Shown: in pieces, positions 1-7,570 of the stretch | Layout: each line of letters starts with the position of its first letter | Position numbering within the stretch: the first letter of the stretch is position 1 | Source of the DNA: Nocardia wallacei | Lineage (GTDB): Bacteria > Actinomycetota > Actinomycetes > Mycobacteriales > Mycobacteriaceae | Assembly (NCBI RefSeq): GCF_029868745.1 | Contig: NZ_JARWOP010000114.1 | Coordinates: 1 to 41,936, forward strand | Length of the DNA: 41,936 nucleotides | Reading direction: 5' to 3' | The notes under the pieces: model-generated | Told to the model about the DNA's origin: nothing | Database searches by the model: none | Seen by the model: only the letters and a program-made list of their open reading frames with translations | Position numbers and translations under genes: made by a program

Positions 1-60
1 CCCGAATCCGCCTGTGTCACAGGCAGTGTCGTTCATGCCGACGGGGGATTCATGCCATGA
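1..60 (+). CDS. C-terminal tail of a short-chain dehydrogenase (partial, cut by the window edge)
   Basis: Reading from base 1 in frame gives a 19-residue tail, including VTGSVVHADGG, closed by the TGA at 58-60. The VTG-x-x-hydrophobic-x-DGG pattern is the usual C-terminal signature of classical SDR oxidoreductases. The stop overlaps the mftF start as ATGA, so the two genes are translationally coupled. SDRs that use mycofactocin are common next to mft genes, so this could be a mycofactocin-dependent dehydrogenase. The Rossmann domain and catalytic Tyr lie outside the window, so family membership rests on a short motif and the gene context. Confidence 0.55.
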   Translation, partial: PESACVTGSVVHADGGFMP

Positions 61-1388
61 GGGTGCGGCTGGATCCCGGTGTCCGGCGCTTCGCGGACGG
101 TCGGCTCCTGCTCGGCGGGTCACCGACCCGGCTGCTGCGACTGGGCGCCGCGGGCACCCGGCTGCTCGATACCTGGCTCACCGGCGAACCCGTCCCACCC
201 GCCGCCCCCGCCCGCGCGCTGGCCCGCACACTCCTCGACGCCGGAATCGTACACCCCTCCACCGACCCCACCCCCTCCTCCACATCCGTTGTGACACTGG
301 TCGTTCCGGTCCGCAATAACTCGCACGGCCTGACCCGGCTGCTCGCCGCGACCAGTGAAATCGCCACCCGGATCGTCGTCGACGACGGCTCCCGGGGAAA
401 GGTGCTCGATGATGCGGGGATGACGCTGGTTCGCCATGAGCACGCGCGTGGTCCGGCCGCTGCGCGTAATGCGGGGTGGCGGCGGGCTATTACACCGTTG
501 GTGGCTTTTCTCGACTCCGATGTCGTTCCCGCGCCGGGGTGGCTGGACCGTGTCGTCCCGTTGTTCGAGGACCCGGCCGTGGCGGCCGTCGCGCCGCGTG
601 TGCGGTCGCTGCGGGGCGGTCCGGTCGGGCACTACGAGGCGCGGCGCTCGGCGCTCGATATGGGACCCGATCCGGCGGCGGTCCGGCCGGATGGGCGAGT
701 CCGGTACGTTCCCACCGCGGCGCTCGTCGTGCGGACCGAGACACTGTGCGCGGTGGGCGGTTTCGACGAGTCGCTGCGGTTCGGCGAGGATGTCGACCTG
801 ATCTGGCGGTTGGTCGCGGCGGGCCACTCGGTGCGGTATCAACCGCTGTCGATCGTGCACCACGAGCCCCGGGGCAGCTTCGGCGCGTTTCTGCGGCAGC
901 GCTTCTCCTACGGCACCTCGGCCGCTCCGCTCGCGCGCAGGCATCCCGAACTGCTTCCGGCGGCACAACTTCCGGCCGACGCCGCCGCCGCGGCCGCGTT
1001 GCTGCTCTCCGGCCATTTCGCGGCGGCGGTCGTCCCGGCGGCGCTGAATGTCGCGCGCTCGGCGCACCGGCTACGCCGCCGCGACGTACCGAGGGCGGCG
1101 GCCGTGTCACTCGCCGCCACGGGCCAACTGCGGCTCGCCCGACAGCTCGCCGACACCGTGCGCCGCACCTGGTGGCCGCTCGCGCTCTGCACCGCACGCG
1201 GCAGGCGCGTACTACGCGCCGCCGCAGCCCTCGCCGCCGCCGAATCCCTCCTCGAAAACACCGACGTCACACTACGTTTGGCGGACGACCTCGCCTACGG
1301 TCTCGGCGTCTGGGCAGGGTGCCTACGACACCGCACCCTCATCCCCCTGCTGCCACGAATCCGCCGCACACAGACAGCCCAGCCATGA
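57..1388 (+). CDS. mftF: Mycofactocin biosynthesis glycosyltransferase MftF
   Basis: This 443-residue protein is a family 2 glycosyltransferase. In the known pathway MftF attaches a beta-1,4-glucan chain to the mycofactocin redox cofactor. The N-terminus has the MftF-type GGSPTRLLRLGAAGTRLL segment (about residues 20-39). The GT2 core follows: VTLVVPVRNN (about 79-88), IVVDDGSRG (nucleotide-sugar binding) and the DSDVVPAPGW metal-binding stretch. The C-terminal third holds FGEDVDLIWRL and a hydrophobic helical tail that could lie at the membrane. The ATG at 57 overlaps the stop of the preceding SDR tail, which supports this start. The gene order mftF then mftE differs from the mycobacterial order, where mftE precedes mftF. 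The radical-SAM gene mftC and the other mft genes must lie upstream of the window. Confidence 0.88.
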   Translation: MRVRLDPGVRRFADGRLLLGGSPTRLLRLGAAGTRLLDTWLTGEPVPPAAPARALARTLLDAGIVHPSTDPTPSSTSVVTLVVPVRNNSHGLTRLLAATSEIATRIVVDDGSRGKVLDDAGMTLVRHEHARGPAAARNAGWRRAITPLVAFLDSDVVPAPGWLDRVVPLFEDPAVAAVAPRVRSLRGGPVGHYEARRSALDMGPDPAAVRPDGRVRYVPTAALVVRTETLCAVGGFDESLRFGEDVDLIWRLVAAGHSVRYQPLSIVHHEPRGSFGAFLRQRFSYGTSAAPLARRHPELLPAAQLPADAAAAAALLLSGHFAAAVVPAALNVARSAHRLRRRDVPRAAAVSLAATGQLRLARQLADTVRRTWWPLALCTARGRRVLRAAAALAAAESLLENTDVTLRLADDLAYGLGVWAGCLRHRTLIPLLPRIRRTQTAQP

Positions 1389-1583
1389 CGTTCCCCCACG
1401 ACCCACTCCACCTCGAACCCAAACTACACACCACATCCTTGTGCCCCGGGCCACGTCGAACCCGGCGCAAACGGTTGGCAACGCGATGATCAACCTCGAC
1501 GGCATCAGTTGCACGCTCACTGGGGACACACGCCGAAACCCGGTGCTGCTGCTCTGGATTCGCTGTGAACGGGCGGGGCGGTT
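1389..1583. other. 195-bp spacer between mftF and mftE, nothing recognised
   Basis: No start with a ribosome binding site, no strong hairpin and no convincing -35/-10 pair was seen here. The open frames crossing this stretch are extensions of shadow frames. It is unusually long for a spacer inside an mft operon, so mftE may have its own promoter, but none can be shown. Confidence 0.4.
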
Positions 1584-2282
1584 GTGACGAATCTGGCGGA
1601 TCTCCGGTCGCCGGTGCTGGCCGAGCGGGCGGGTCGCATGTTGTTGGCGGTGCCGTTGGGGGCGACCGAGCAGCATGGGCCGCATCTGCCGTTGGGGACC
1701 GATACGGCGATCGCGGGTGAGTTGTGCCGTCGGCTGGCGGAGGCCGTGCCGGAGGTGGTGGTCGGTCCCGCGGTCCCGTACGGGTCCAGTGGGGAGCATG
1801 CCGATTTCGCCGGGACCCTGTCGATCGGGCAGGCGGCGCTCGAGCTGCTGGTGGTCGAACTCGTCCGTGGGGCCGATCGTTTCGCCGGGGTGGTGCTGGT
1901 CAACGGGCACGGCGGGAATCTGGTTCCGCTGCGTGCTGCCGTGCGGACGTTGCGTTCGGAGGGGCGTCACGTGCTTGCCTGGTCGCCCTCGGGCCGAGCG
2001 GACGACAGCCACGCCGGGCACGCGGAGACCTCCGTCATGCTCCGGCTCCGGCCCGACGCCGTGTCCATGCGGCACGCGGCGCGCGGCAACACCGATCCAC
2101 TGCCGAACCTCATCGACCGCTTGCGTCGCGGCGGCGTGGCGTCCGTCAGCGCCGACGGCGTGCTCGGCGACCCGACGGCGGCCACCGCCGCGGACGGTGA
2201 CCGGCAACTCGACGCCTGGGCCGCCTCTCTCATCGAGTATGTGGCGCAGCGTTTTCCACCCCCGGCGACTGCCACGAAATGA
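1584..2282 (+). CDS. mftE: Mycofactocin system creatininase-family peptidase MftE
   Basis: This 232-residue protein belongs to the creatininase family. MftE is known to cleave the modified MftA peptide and release the Val-Tyr-derived core that becomes mycofactocin. Metal-ligand motifs are intact: GATEQHGPHLPLGTD (about residues 27-41, giving Glu, His and Asp ligands), NGHGGN in the middle, and DSHAGHAETS, whose Glu is the usual last ligand. The length matches the family. The GTG start at 1584 follows a purine-rich stretch (GGGCGGGGCGG) and is where homology begins. It sits just after mftF and ends facing the TetR gene. The creatininase family also includes amidohydrolases for other substrates, but the mftF neighbour makes MftE the best call. 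Confidence 0.87.
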   Translation: MTNLADLRSPVLAERAGRMLLAVPLGATEQHGPHLPLGTDTAIAGELCRRLAEAVPEVVVGPAVPYGSSGEHADFAGTLSIGQAALELLVVELVRGADRFAGVVLVNGHGGNLVPLRAAVRTLRSEGRHVLAWSPSGRADDSHAGHAETSVMLRLRPDAVSMRHAARGNTDPLPNLIDRLRRGGVASVSADGVLGDPTAATAADGDRQLDAWAASLIEYVAQRFPPPATATK

Positions 2283-2355
2283 CTTTCGGCCCCGCACGTC
2301 CGGGCCTCACATGACCGGCTCGGCGGGCCTGGTCCTGCCGGCGAGCTAGCGCGCG

Positions 2356-2928
2356 TCAGGTACTCGCGCTGTCCAGCGCGCGGCCCGCGTTGGCGGTGAG
2401 CAACCGGACCGCGGCGGCGCGCAGATCGCGGCGGGGGCGGCGCTCGCCGATCTCGGCGAGGCAGATCTCGGAGACCATGGCGACCTTCATCCGGGCCACG
2501 GCCGCCGGGTCGGGCCACCCGGCGGCCGCCATATCGGGCACCCCGACCGCAATGAATCGCTCGTGCCGGACCCGGATCTCCTCGCGCAGATCCGGATCCG
2601 TGCGCGCCTGCACCATGAACGCCTCCGTGCCGCGCGCGGTCAGGCACGCGTCCAGGAAGGCGTCGATGCTCGGAGCGATCCGCTCCACGCCCGGCGCGGC
2701 GCCCGCCAGGGCCGCACCCACCTGCTGCGCCAGGCCGTCGAAGAACCGGCGGTGCAGGGCGATGACATAGCTGCGGCGATTGACGAAATGGTTGTAGAAG
2801 GTGCCCTTTGCCATGCCCGCCTCTTCGACCACCGCGTTGATCGAGAGACGGTGCAGCCCTTCACGTTCGGCCACCACAGTGCCCGCGATGAGCAGGGCGG
2901 TACGGCCGGCCTCGGTAATGACTCCCAT
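2356..2928 (-). CDS. TetR-family transcriptional regulator
   Basis: This 190-residue protein has an N-terminal TetR helix-turn-helix (about residues 21-50, with AVVEEAGMAKGTFYNHF), where the GTFYNHF recognition helix is characteristic. The C-terminal ligand pocket (about 60-185) is variable and gives no hint of the ligand. The gene is divergent from the StrR/ParB-like activator gene at 3086. The 157-bp intergenic region contains several perfect palindromes, one directly after a plausible -10 element, so the protein probably represses its own gene and the cluster activator. It converges on mftE, but the known MftR lies at the other end of mft operons, so this is more likely the cluster regulator than MftR. 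Confidence 0.85.
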   Translation of the reverse strand: MGVITEAGRTALLIAGTVVAEREGLHRLSINAVVEEAGMAKGTFYNHFVNRRSYVIALHRRFFDGLAQQVGAALAGAAPGVERIAPSIDAFLDACLTARGTEAFMVQARTDPDLREEIRVRHERFIAVGVPDMAAAGWPDPAAVARMKVAMVSEICLAEIGERRPRRDLRAAAVRLLTANAGRALDSAST

Positions 2929-2985
2929 GGTGTCTCATTCTCCCCACTCGACCTGAAAAGCCTAGTGTCATCAATCCCACCCGCC

Positions 2986-3057
2986 TACGCTGTGACCGAT
3001 CGGTCACCAGGCGCTCGAGCGCCTCCGATTCGACCGTCGGTCATCGAGGACCGGTCC
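2986..3057. promoter_or_regulatory. Palindrome-rich operator region between the TetR and StrR-like genes
   Basis: Four dyads lie within 70 bp. GTGACCGATCGGTCAC at 2992-3007 is a perfect 16-bp palindrome with the ACCG...CGGT look of TetR operators. GGCGCTCGAGCGCC at 3010-3023 is a perfect 14-bp palindrome. GACCGTCGGTC at 3032-3042 is an 11-bp odd-centred dyad. GGACCGGTCC at 3048-3057 is a perfect 10-bp palindrome. A TACGCT at 2986-2991 could be the -10 of the rightward promoter, which would place the first palindrome over the transcription start. The palindromes are seen directly; their binding by the TetR protein is inferred. Confidence 0.6.
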
Positions 3058-3085
3058 GATTCATGACGACCCGTGGGGGTGTCTC

Positions 3086-4054
3086 ATGTCCGCCGAACGC
3101 ACAGTCGCACAGGGTGACGTAGTTCCACTCTCGTCGAACGCGCACTACCAGGTTCCGATCGAGCAGCTGCTGCCGGCGGATTCGCCGCGCTCGAACGGGG
3201 AGGATCGTCAGCATATCGCGCGGTTGGCCGAGAGCGAATCGCCGTTGCCGCCGATCCTGGTGCACCGCAGCACAATGCGCGTCATCGACGGCATGCACCG
3301 GCTGCGCGCGGCGCGGGCGCAGGGGCGGGAGTGGATCGAGGTCGTCTTCTTCGACGGCAGCACCGCCGAGGCCTTCCGCCGCGGCGTCGAGCTGAACACC
3401 GCACACGGCCTGCCCCTGACGCTGTCGGATCGGAAGGCCGCCGCCGAGCGCCTCATCGAGACGATGCCGGACCTGTCCGACCGGGCCATCGCGCACACCA
3501 CCGGACTGGCCGCCAAGACCGTCGCGAGCATTCGCCACCGTTCGACCGCCGAACTTCCGCAGTCGAACACCCGGGTCGGGGCCGACGGCCGCCGCCGCCC
3601 GCTCGATTCCGCCCAGCGGCGGCAGCGGGTCGCCGACCTGCTCGCCGACTCCCCCGACATGCCGCTGCGCTCCCTGGCCGCGGCCGCCGAGGTGTCGATC
3701 AGCACCGCGCACGCCATCCGGAAGAAATTGCGCGAGAACGCGATCGGCGAGGACACCGACATCGCCGCGCAGGCGGACGGCACCGCGGCGATCCTGCAGC
3801 AGCTCACCCGCGATCCGGCCATGCGGCTCAGCCAGCAGGGCCGGGCCCTGCTGCGCTGGCTGCACACCCATTCCATCCAGCGCGAGGTCTGGACGACGCT
3901 CGCCACCACGGTCCCTCCGCATCTCACGGCCGCGGTCGCGGAATTGGCGAATCGCAATGCACAGGAATGGCGCATCCTGGCCGGCCGGATCGACGCCGCC
4001 GCGGCAGACCCGGTGCCGCCGAACACAATTCGCCCGACCGCACATTGGGCCTAA
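3086..4054 (+). CDS. StrR/ParB-like pathway-specific transcriptional activator
   Basis: This 322-residue protein has a ParB/sulfiredoxin-like N-terminal domain (about residues 22-110) followed by two helix-turn-helix regions. The N-terminal domain contains PIEQLLPADSPR, LPPILVHRSTMRVIDGMHRLRAAR (Asp68-Gly-Met-His-Arg) and a VELNTAHGLPL segment. The first HTH is around 125-150 (SDRAIAHTTGLAAKTVASIR) and the second around 190-215 (PLRSLAAAAEVSISTAHAIRKKL). This is the architecture of StrR-type activators of antibiotic clusters (StrR, NovG and relatives), which bind inverted repeats in front of biosynthetic operons. It lies at the head of the biosynthetic cluster, ends 11 bp before the MMPL gene, and is probably controlled by the divergent TetR gene. 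A plasmid-partition role is unlikely because no ParA partner is present. Confidence 0.85.
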   Translation: MSAERTVAQGDVVPLSSNAHYQVPIEQLLPADSPRSNGEDRQHIARLAESESPLPPILVHRSTMRVIDGMHRLRAARAQGREWIEVVFFDGSTAEAFRRGVELNTAHGLPLTLSDRKAAAERLIETMPDLSDRAIAHTTGLAAKTVASIRHRSTAELPQSNTRVGADGRRRPLDSAQRRQRVADLLADSPDMPLRSLAAAAEVSISTAHAIRKKLRENAIGEDTDIAAQADGTAAILQQLTRDPAMRLSQQGRALLRWLHTHSIQREVWTTLATTVPPHLTAAVAELANRNAQEWRILAGRIDAAAADPVPPNTIRPTAHWA

Positions 4055-4065
4055 GGTATTCGCTC

Positions 4066-6291
4066 ATGCTTGCTGGTGTTGCGCGATTCGCGTCGAATCG
4101 GCCGAGGGCTGTGCTGTACGGCGCATTGCTCATCGGAATTCTCTGCGTCGCCGTCGGCTGGTCCGCGCCCGCGCATTTGAAAACCGGCGGCTTCGCACCA
4201 CCCGGCACCGAATCGGCCGAGGTTTCCGCGCTGCTGAACAAGAGCTTTCCGAGCGCGGCGCCGAATATCGTGCTGCTGATCGACGCACCGGAGGGAATCG
4301 AAAGTCCCGCGGCGCGTTCGGCCGGCGCCCGGCTGACCGGCGAACTGCGCGCCCGGCACGACATCGACGCCGTCGAGTCGTACTGGACGGTGCCGGCCGA
4401 TCTGAAGCAGGCGCTGCGCGGCGGAGACGGGCACAGCGGGCTGATCCTGGCCCACGTCACCGGCGACGACACCGACGCGCCGCGACGGGCGGGCGAGATC
4501 ACCGAGCCCCTGATCGGCGAGCGCGACGGCGTCACGGTCGAGGCCGGTGGCCAGGCCGTGGCGCTGGACCAGATGAGCGATGTGATCGTGAAGGATCTCC
4601 TCGTCACCGAGGCGATCGCCGTGCCGCTCACCGCGCTCGCCCTGATGGTCGTGTTCGGCAGCGTGGTCGCGTCGCTGATCCCGCTGGCCGTGGGCGTGTT
4701 CACCATCTTCGCGACGCTGCCCATCCTGCGGTTGCTGGCCGAGACGGGCGAGGTGTCGATCTTCGCGCTGAATATGATGACCGCGCTCGGCTTCGCCGTC
4801 GCCATCGACTCGAGCCTGTTCATGGTCAGCCGGTTCCGCGAGGAACTCGCCGCCGGGCACGACACCGCCGCGGCCGTGCTGCGCACCGCGCGCACCGCGG
4901 GCCGGACCGTCCTGTTCTCCGGTGTCGTTGTGGCGCTGTCGCTCTCGACGCTGCTGGTCTTCCCGCTGTATTTCCTGCGCTCGCTGGCCTACGCCGGGCT
5001 GGCGGTGCTCGCCGCCGCGGTGTTCACGACCCTGCTGCTGGTGCCCGCCGCGCTCACCCTGCTCGGCCCGCGGGTCGATCTGCTGGATGTGCGGGCCCCG
5101 CTGCGCCGCCTGTCGCGCCGTCCGCTGCCGATCGTGCCCGATCCGGCCGACACCGGGTGGTACCGGCTGACCCACGCGGTCATGCGCCGCCCGGTGCTCG
5201 CCGCGACCGCCGTGATCGCGCTGCTGCTGGTGCTGGGCTGGCCGTTCCTGTCGATCCGGTTCGGAGCCGCCGACGACCGGGTCATCGCCGGTGCGTCCAG
5301 CCACACCGTCGGCGACGCGCTGCGGACCGATTTCGCGGAGGACGCGACCGCCGCGATCATCGTGGTACTCCCCGGCTTTCCCGGTTCCGGCGCACCGCTC
5401 GGCGAGTACGCCGCCCGGCTGTCCCGCGTCGGCGACGTCACCACGGTCGCCTCGGCCGCGGGCACCTACGCCAACGGCAGCCGGGTCGCGTCGGCCCTGC
5501 CCGGCACGGCCACCGAGGCCGGAACGTATCTGCGGATCGGCACCCGCCTCGACCCGTACAGCGGCGCCGGTATCGACCAGCTGGATCGGGTCCGCGCGGT
5601 GGCGGCGCCCGCGCCGGCACGGTTCGGCGGCGCGGCGGCCGAGAATGTCGATGCGCTGCACGCGCTTTCGGCCCGGCTGCCGTTCGCGGCGGCGGTGATC
5701 GCCCTGGCCACGCTGGTGGTGCTGTTCGTCTTCACCGGGAGCCTGCTGCTGCCGCTCAAGGCGCTGCTGCTCAACGTGCTGTCCCTGGCGGCGACGTTCG
5801 GGGCCATGGTGTGGATCTTCCAGGAGGGCCACCTGTCCGGGCTGTTCGGCTTCACCCCGACCGGATACCTGGTGCCGACCATGCCGATCCTGATGTTCTG
5901 CCTGGCCTTCGGCGTCTCGATGGACTACGAGGTGTTCCTGCTGTCCCGGATTCGCGAGGAGTGGCTGGATCGCGGCGACAACACCCGCGCCGTCGCGCTC
6001 GGGGTGGCGCGCACGGCCCGGGTGTTCACCGCGGCCGCGTGCCTGATGGCGATCGCGTTCGCCGGCATGGTGACCGCGCACGTGTCGTTCATCCAGCTGT
6101 TCGGGCTCGGCCTGGCCCTGGCGGTGCTGACCGACGCCACCCTCATTCGCGGCGTGCTCGCGCCCGCGCTGATGCGGCTGCTGGGCGCCGCGAACTGGTG
6201 GGCGCCACCCCGGCTCGCCCGCCTGCACCGGCGCATCGGCCTGCCCGAGGGCAGCGCCCCACCCGTGCCCGTACCCGACCGAGCGAAGTAG
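4066..6291 (+). CDS. MMPL-family (RND superfamily) lipid or metabolite exporter
   Basis: This 741-residue membrane protein follows the two-fold MMPL plan. One transmembrane helix near residues 14-34 is followed by an extracytoplasmic domain (about 35-180), then five helices (about 180-370). The pattern repeats from about 385, with an external loop (about 410-540) and a final bundle of helices (about 540-715). The helix pairs carry typical Asp/Tyr-rich motifs: AIDSSLFMVSRFREEL in the first half and GVSMDYEVFLLSRIREEW in the second. Homologues export PDIM, trehalose lipids, siderophores or polyketides. The ATG at 4066 was chosen because residues upstream in the same open frame are the StrR-like gene read out of frame. 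The next gene starts 5 bp after its stop, so it is probably cotranscribed with the reductase. Confidence 0.88.
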   Translation: MLAGVARFASNRPRAVLYGALLIGILCVAVGWSAPAHLKTGGFAPPGTESAEVSALLNKSFPSAAPNIVLLIDAPEGIESPAARSAGARLTGELRARHDIDAVESYWTVPADLKQALRGGDGHSGLILAHVTGDDTDAPRRAGEITEPLIGERDGVTVEAGGQAVALDQMSDVIVKDLLVTEAIAVPLTALALMVVFGSVVASLIPLAVGVFTIFATLPILRLLAETGEVSIFALNMMTALGFAVAIDSSLFMVSRFREELAAGHDTAAAVLRTARTAGRTVLFSGVVVALSLSTLLVFPLYFLRSLAYAGLAVLAAAVFTTLLLVPAALTLLGPRVDLLDVRAPLRRLSRRPLPIVPDPADTGWYRLTHAVMRRPVLAATAVIALLLVLGWPFLSIRFGAADDRVIAGASSHTVGDALRTDFAEDATAAIIVVLPGFPGSGAPLGEYAARLSRVGDVTTVASAAGTYANGSRVASALPGTATEAGTYLRIGTRLDPYSGAGIDQLDRVRAVAAPAPARFGGAAAENVDALHALSARLPFAAAVIALATLVVLFVFTGSLLLPLKALLLNVLSLAATFGAMVWIFQEGHLSGLFGFTPTGYLVPTMPILMFCLAFGVSMDYEVFLLSRIREEWLDRGDNTRAVALGVARTARVFTAAACLMAIAFAGMVTAHVSFIQLFGLGLALAVLTDATLIRGVLAPALMRLLGAANWWAPPRLARLHRRIGLPEGSAPPVPVPDRAK

Positions 6292-6296
6292 GCGAC

Positions 6297-7442
6297 ATGG
6301 TGAAATTCCGAACCGGCGTCATGGATTCCGGTGTGTACACCCGATTCTCGCCCGATCTGCAGTTCCGCGGCAGCCGCTCGGTCGCGGTGGCGGGCGGGGC
6401 GGATTCGCTGTGGGTGACCGATCATCTGCCGTCGATCCTCCCGGCGTCGATCTGGCGGCCGGAGCATGTCGGCATCACCCGGCTCGCGCCGCACGCGGAC
6501 GGCATCTACGAACCGTGGACCGCGCTGGGCTATCTGGCCGCGCAGAACCGCTTCGCCCGATTGCGGCTCGGGGTCGGGGTCACCGATGCCGGTCGCCGCA
6601 ATCCGGCGGTGACCGCGCAGGCCGCGGCCACGCTGCAGCATTTGAGCCGCGGCCGCGCGATTCTCGGGATCGGCACGGGCATCCGCGACAACAACGAGCC
6701 CTACGGCGTCGACTGGCGCACGCCGGTCGCGCGGTTCGAGGAGGCGCTGGCCACCATCCGGGCGCTGTGGGATTCGCACGGCCGCTTGGTGTCTCGGGAC
6801 TCGGCGCATTTCCCGCTGCGCGACGCCGTGTTCGACATCCCGCCGTATCGGGGCACCCGGCCGGAGATCTGGGTGGCCGCGGGCGGCCCGCGGATGCTGC
6901 GCGCCGCCGGTCGCTACGCCGACGTGTGGTTCCCGGGTTTCGCCCAGCGCCCCAAGGAGTATCGGCAACGCCTGGAGACCGTGCGATCGGCGGCCTCGGA
7001 CGCGGGCCGCGATCCGGCGGCGGTCGGCGCGGCCGCGGTATTCAGCGTCCTGACCGCCACGCGCGCCGCCGACGTGGACGCGCTCACCGACAGCGTGGGC
7101 GCCCGCGCGCTCACGCTGTGCGCGCCCGCGGAGATGTGGGCGCGGCACGGCGTGGATCACCCGCTGGGCGCCGGGTTCACGGGGTTGCAGGACCTGCTGC
7201 CGCAGGTGCTCGACGAGCGCACCACGCTGGAATACATCGATCGTGTCCCCCGGTCGCTGGTGCGCGAATTCTGTCTCGTCGGCACACCGGACGAAATTGT
7301 GGATCAGCTTGCGGAATGGCGAGACCACGGGCTGCGCTATGCGGTTCTCATGAACCTCAGCGCAATTCACCCGAAATTACTGAACGGCATGTTCTCGAAT
7401 GCCGCCCTGATTTCCGTACTACGCCGCGCGAAGCGGTTGTGA
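6297..7442 (+). CDS. F420-dependent LLM-class oxidoreductase resembling phthiodiolone ketoreductase
   Basis: This 381-residue protein is a luciferase-like TIM-barrel enzyme of the F420 group. It resembles M. tuberculosis Rv2951c, the F420-dependent ketoreductase that reduces phthiodiolone to phthiotriol during PDIM synthesis. Shared stretches recalled from that family include VTDAGRRNPAVTAQAAATL (from residue 95), NEPYGVDWRTPVARFEEALA, PPYRGTRPEIWVAAGGPRML and GTPDEIVDQLAEWRDHGL. The length is also the same. The ATG at 6297 lies 5 bp after the MMPL stop. Beside a PKS and an MMPL exporter, a role in reducing a keto group of the cluster product is likely. The substrate cannot be read from sequence, and other F420 reductases share the fold. 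Confidence 0.82.
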   Translation: MVKFRTGVMDSGVYTRFSPDLQFRGSRSVAVAGGADSLWVTDHLPSILPASIWRPEHVGITRLAPHADGIYEPWTALGYLAAQNRFARLRLGVGVTDAGRRNPAVTAQAAATLQHLSRGRAILGIGTGIRDNNEPYGVDWRTPVARFEEALATIRALWDSHGRLVSRDSAHFPLRDAVFDIPPYRGTRPEIWVAAGGPRMLRAAGRYADVWFPGFAQRPKEYRQRLETVRSAASDAGRDPAAVGAAAVFSVLTATRAADVDALTDSVGARALTLCAPAEMWARHGVDHPLGAGFTGLQDLLPQVLDERTTLEYIDRVPRSLVREFCLVGTPDEIVDQLAEWRDHGLRYAVLMNLSAIHPKLLNGMFSNAALISVLRRAKRL

Positions 7443-7452
7443 CACACAACAA

Positions 7453-7482
7453 TTGACGTTCTCACCGAGTTCACAATAGGCT
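7453..7482 (+). promoter_or_regulatory. Candidate promoter of the PKS operon
   Basis: TTGACG at 7453-7458 is followed after 18 bp by TAGGCT at 7477-7482, a good actinobacterial -35/-10 pair (TAnnnT). It lies in the 128-bp gap in front of the PKS gene, and the palindromes at 7490-7505 and 7519-7534 sit just downstream. Assigned by eye only. Confidence 0.5.
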
Positions 7483-7489
7483 GTTCCGG

Positions 7490-7534
7490 AAAGCATCGAT
7501 GCTTTGAATTCGATGGTACCGGAAATATTTCCGG
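7490..7534. promoter_or_regulatory. Two perfect 16-bp palindromes in the PKS leader
   Basis: AAAGCATCGATGCTTT (7490-7505) and CCGGAAATATTTCCGG (7519-7534) are both perfect palindromes, 13 bp apart. They are AT-rich against a GC-rich background and lie between the putative start of transcription and the PKS ribosome binding site. They could be operators for the StrR-like or TetR regulator, or form hairpins in the leader RNA. Neither matches the published StrR box (GTTCGACTG-N11-CAGTCGAAC). Confidence 0.5.
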
Positions 7535-7570
7535 CACAGTCTTTCGCATTTCGGCTGACCAGGAGAAACA

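Noticed and set aside
3086..4054. Plasmid-type ParB partition protein
   Set aside because: No ParA gene or parS-like array is nearby, and the sequence follows the StrR regulator pattern with two HTH regions.
3331..4065. N-terminal extension of the MMPL open frame
   Set aside because: It overlaps the StrR-like gene in another frame and encodes Arg/Pro-rich sequence; the first transmembrane helix begins just after the ATG at 4066.
4051..6228. 725-residue open frame antisense to the MMPL gene
   Set aside because: Low-complexity Gln/Arg/His composition and full overlap with a well-supported transporter gene.
3957..6296. Long upstream extension of the F420 reductase frame
   Set aside because: It is the MMPL gene read out of frame; homology to F420 reductases begins at the ATG at 6297.
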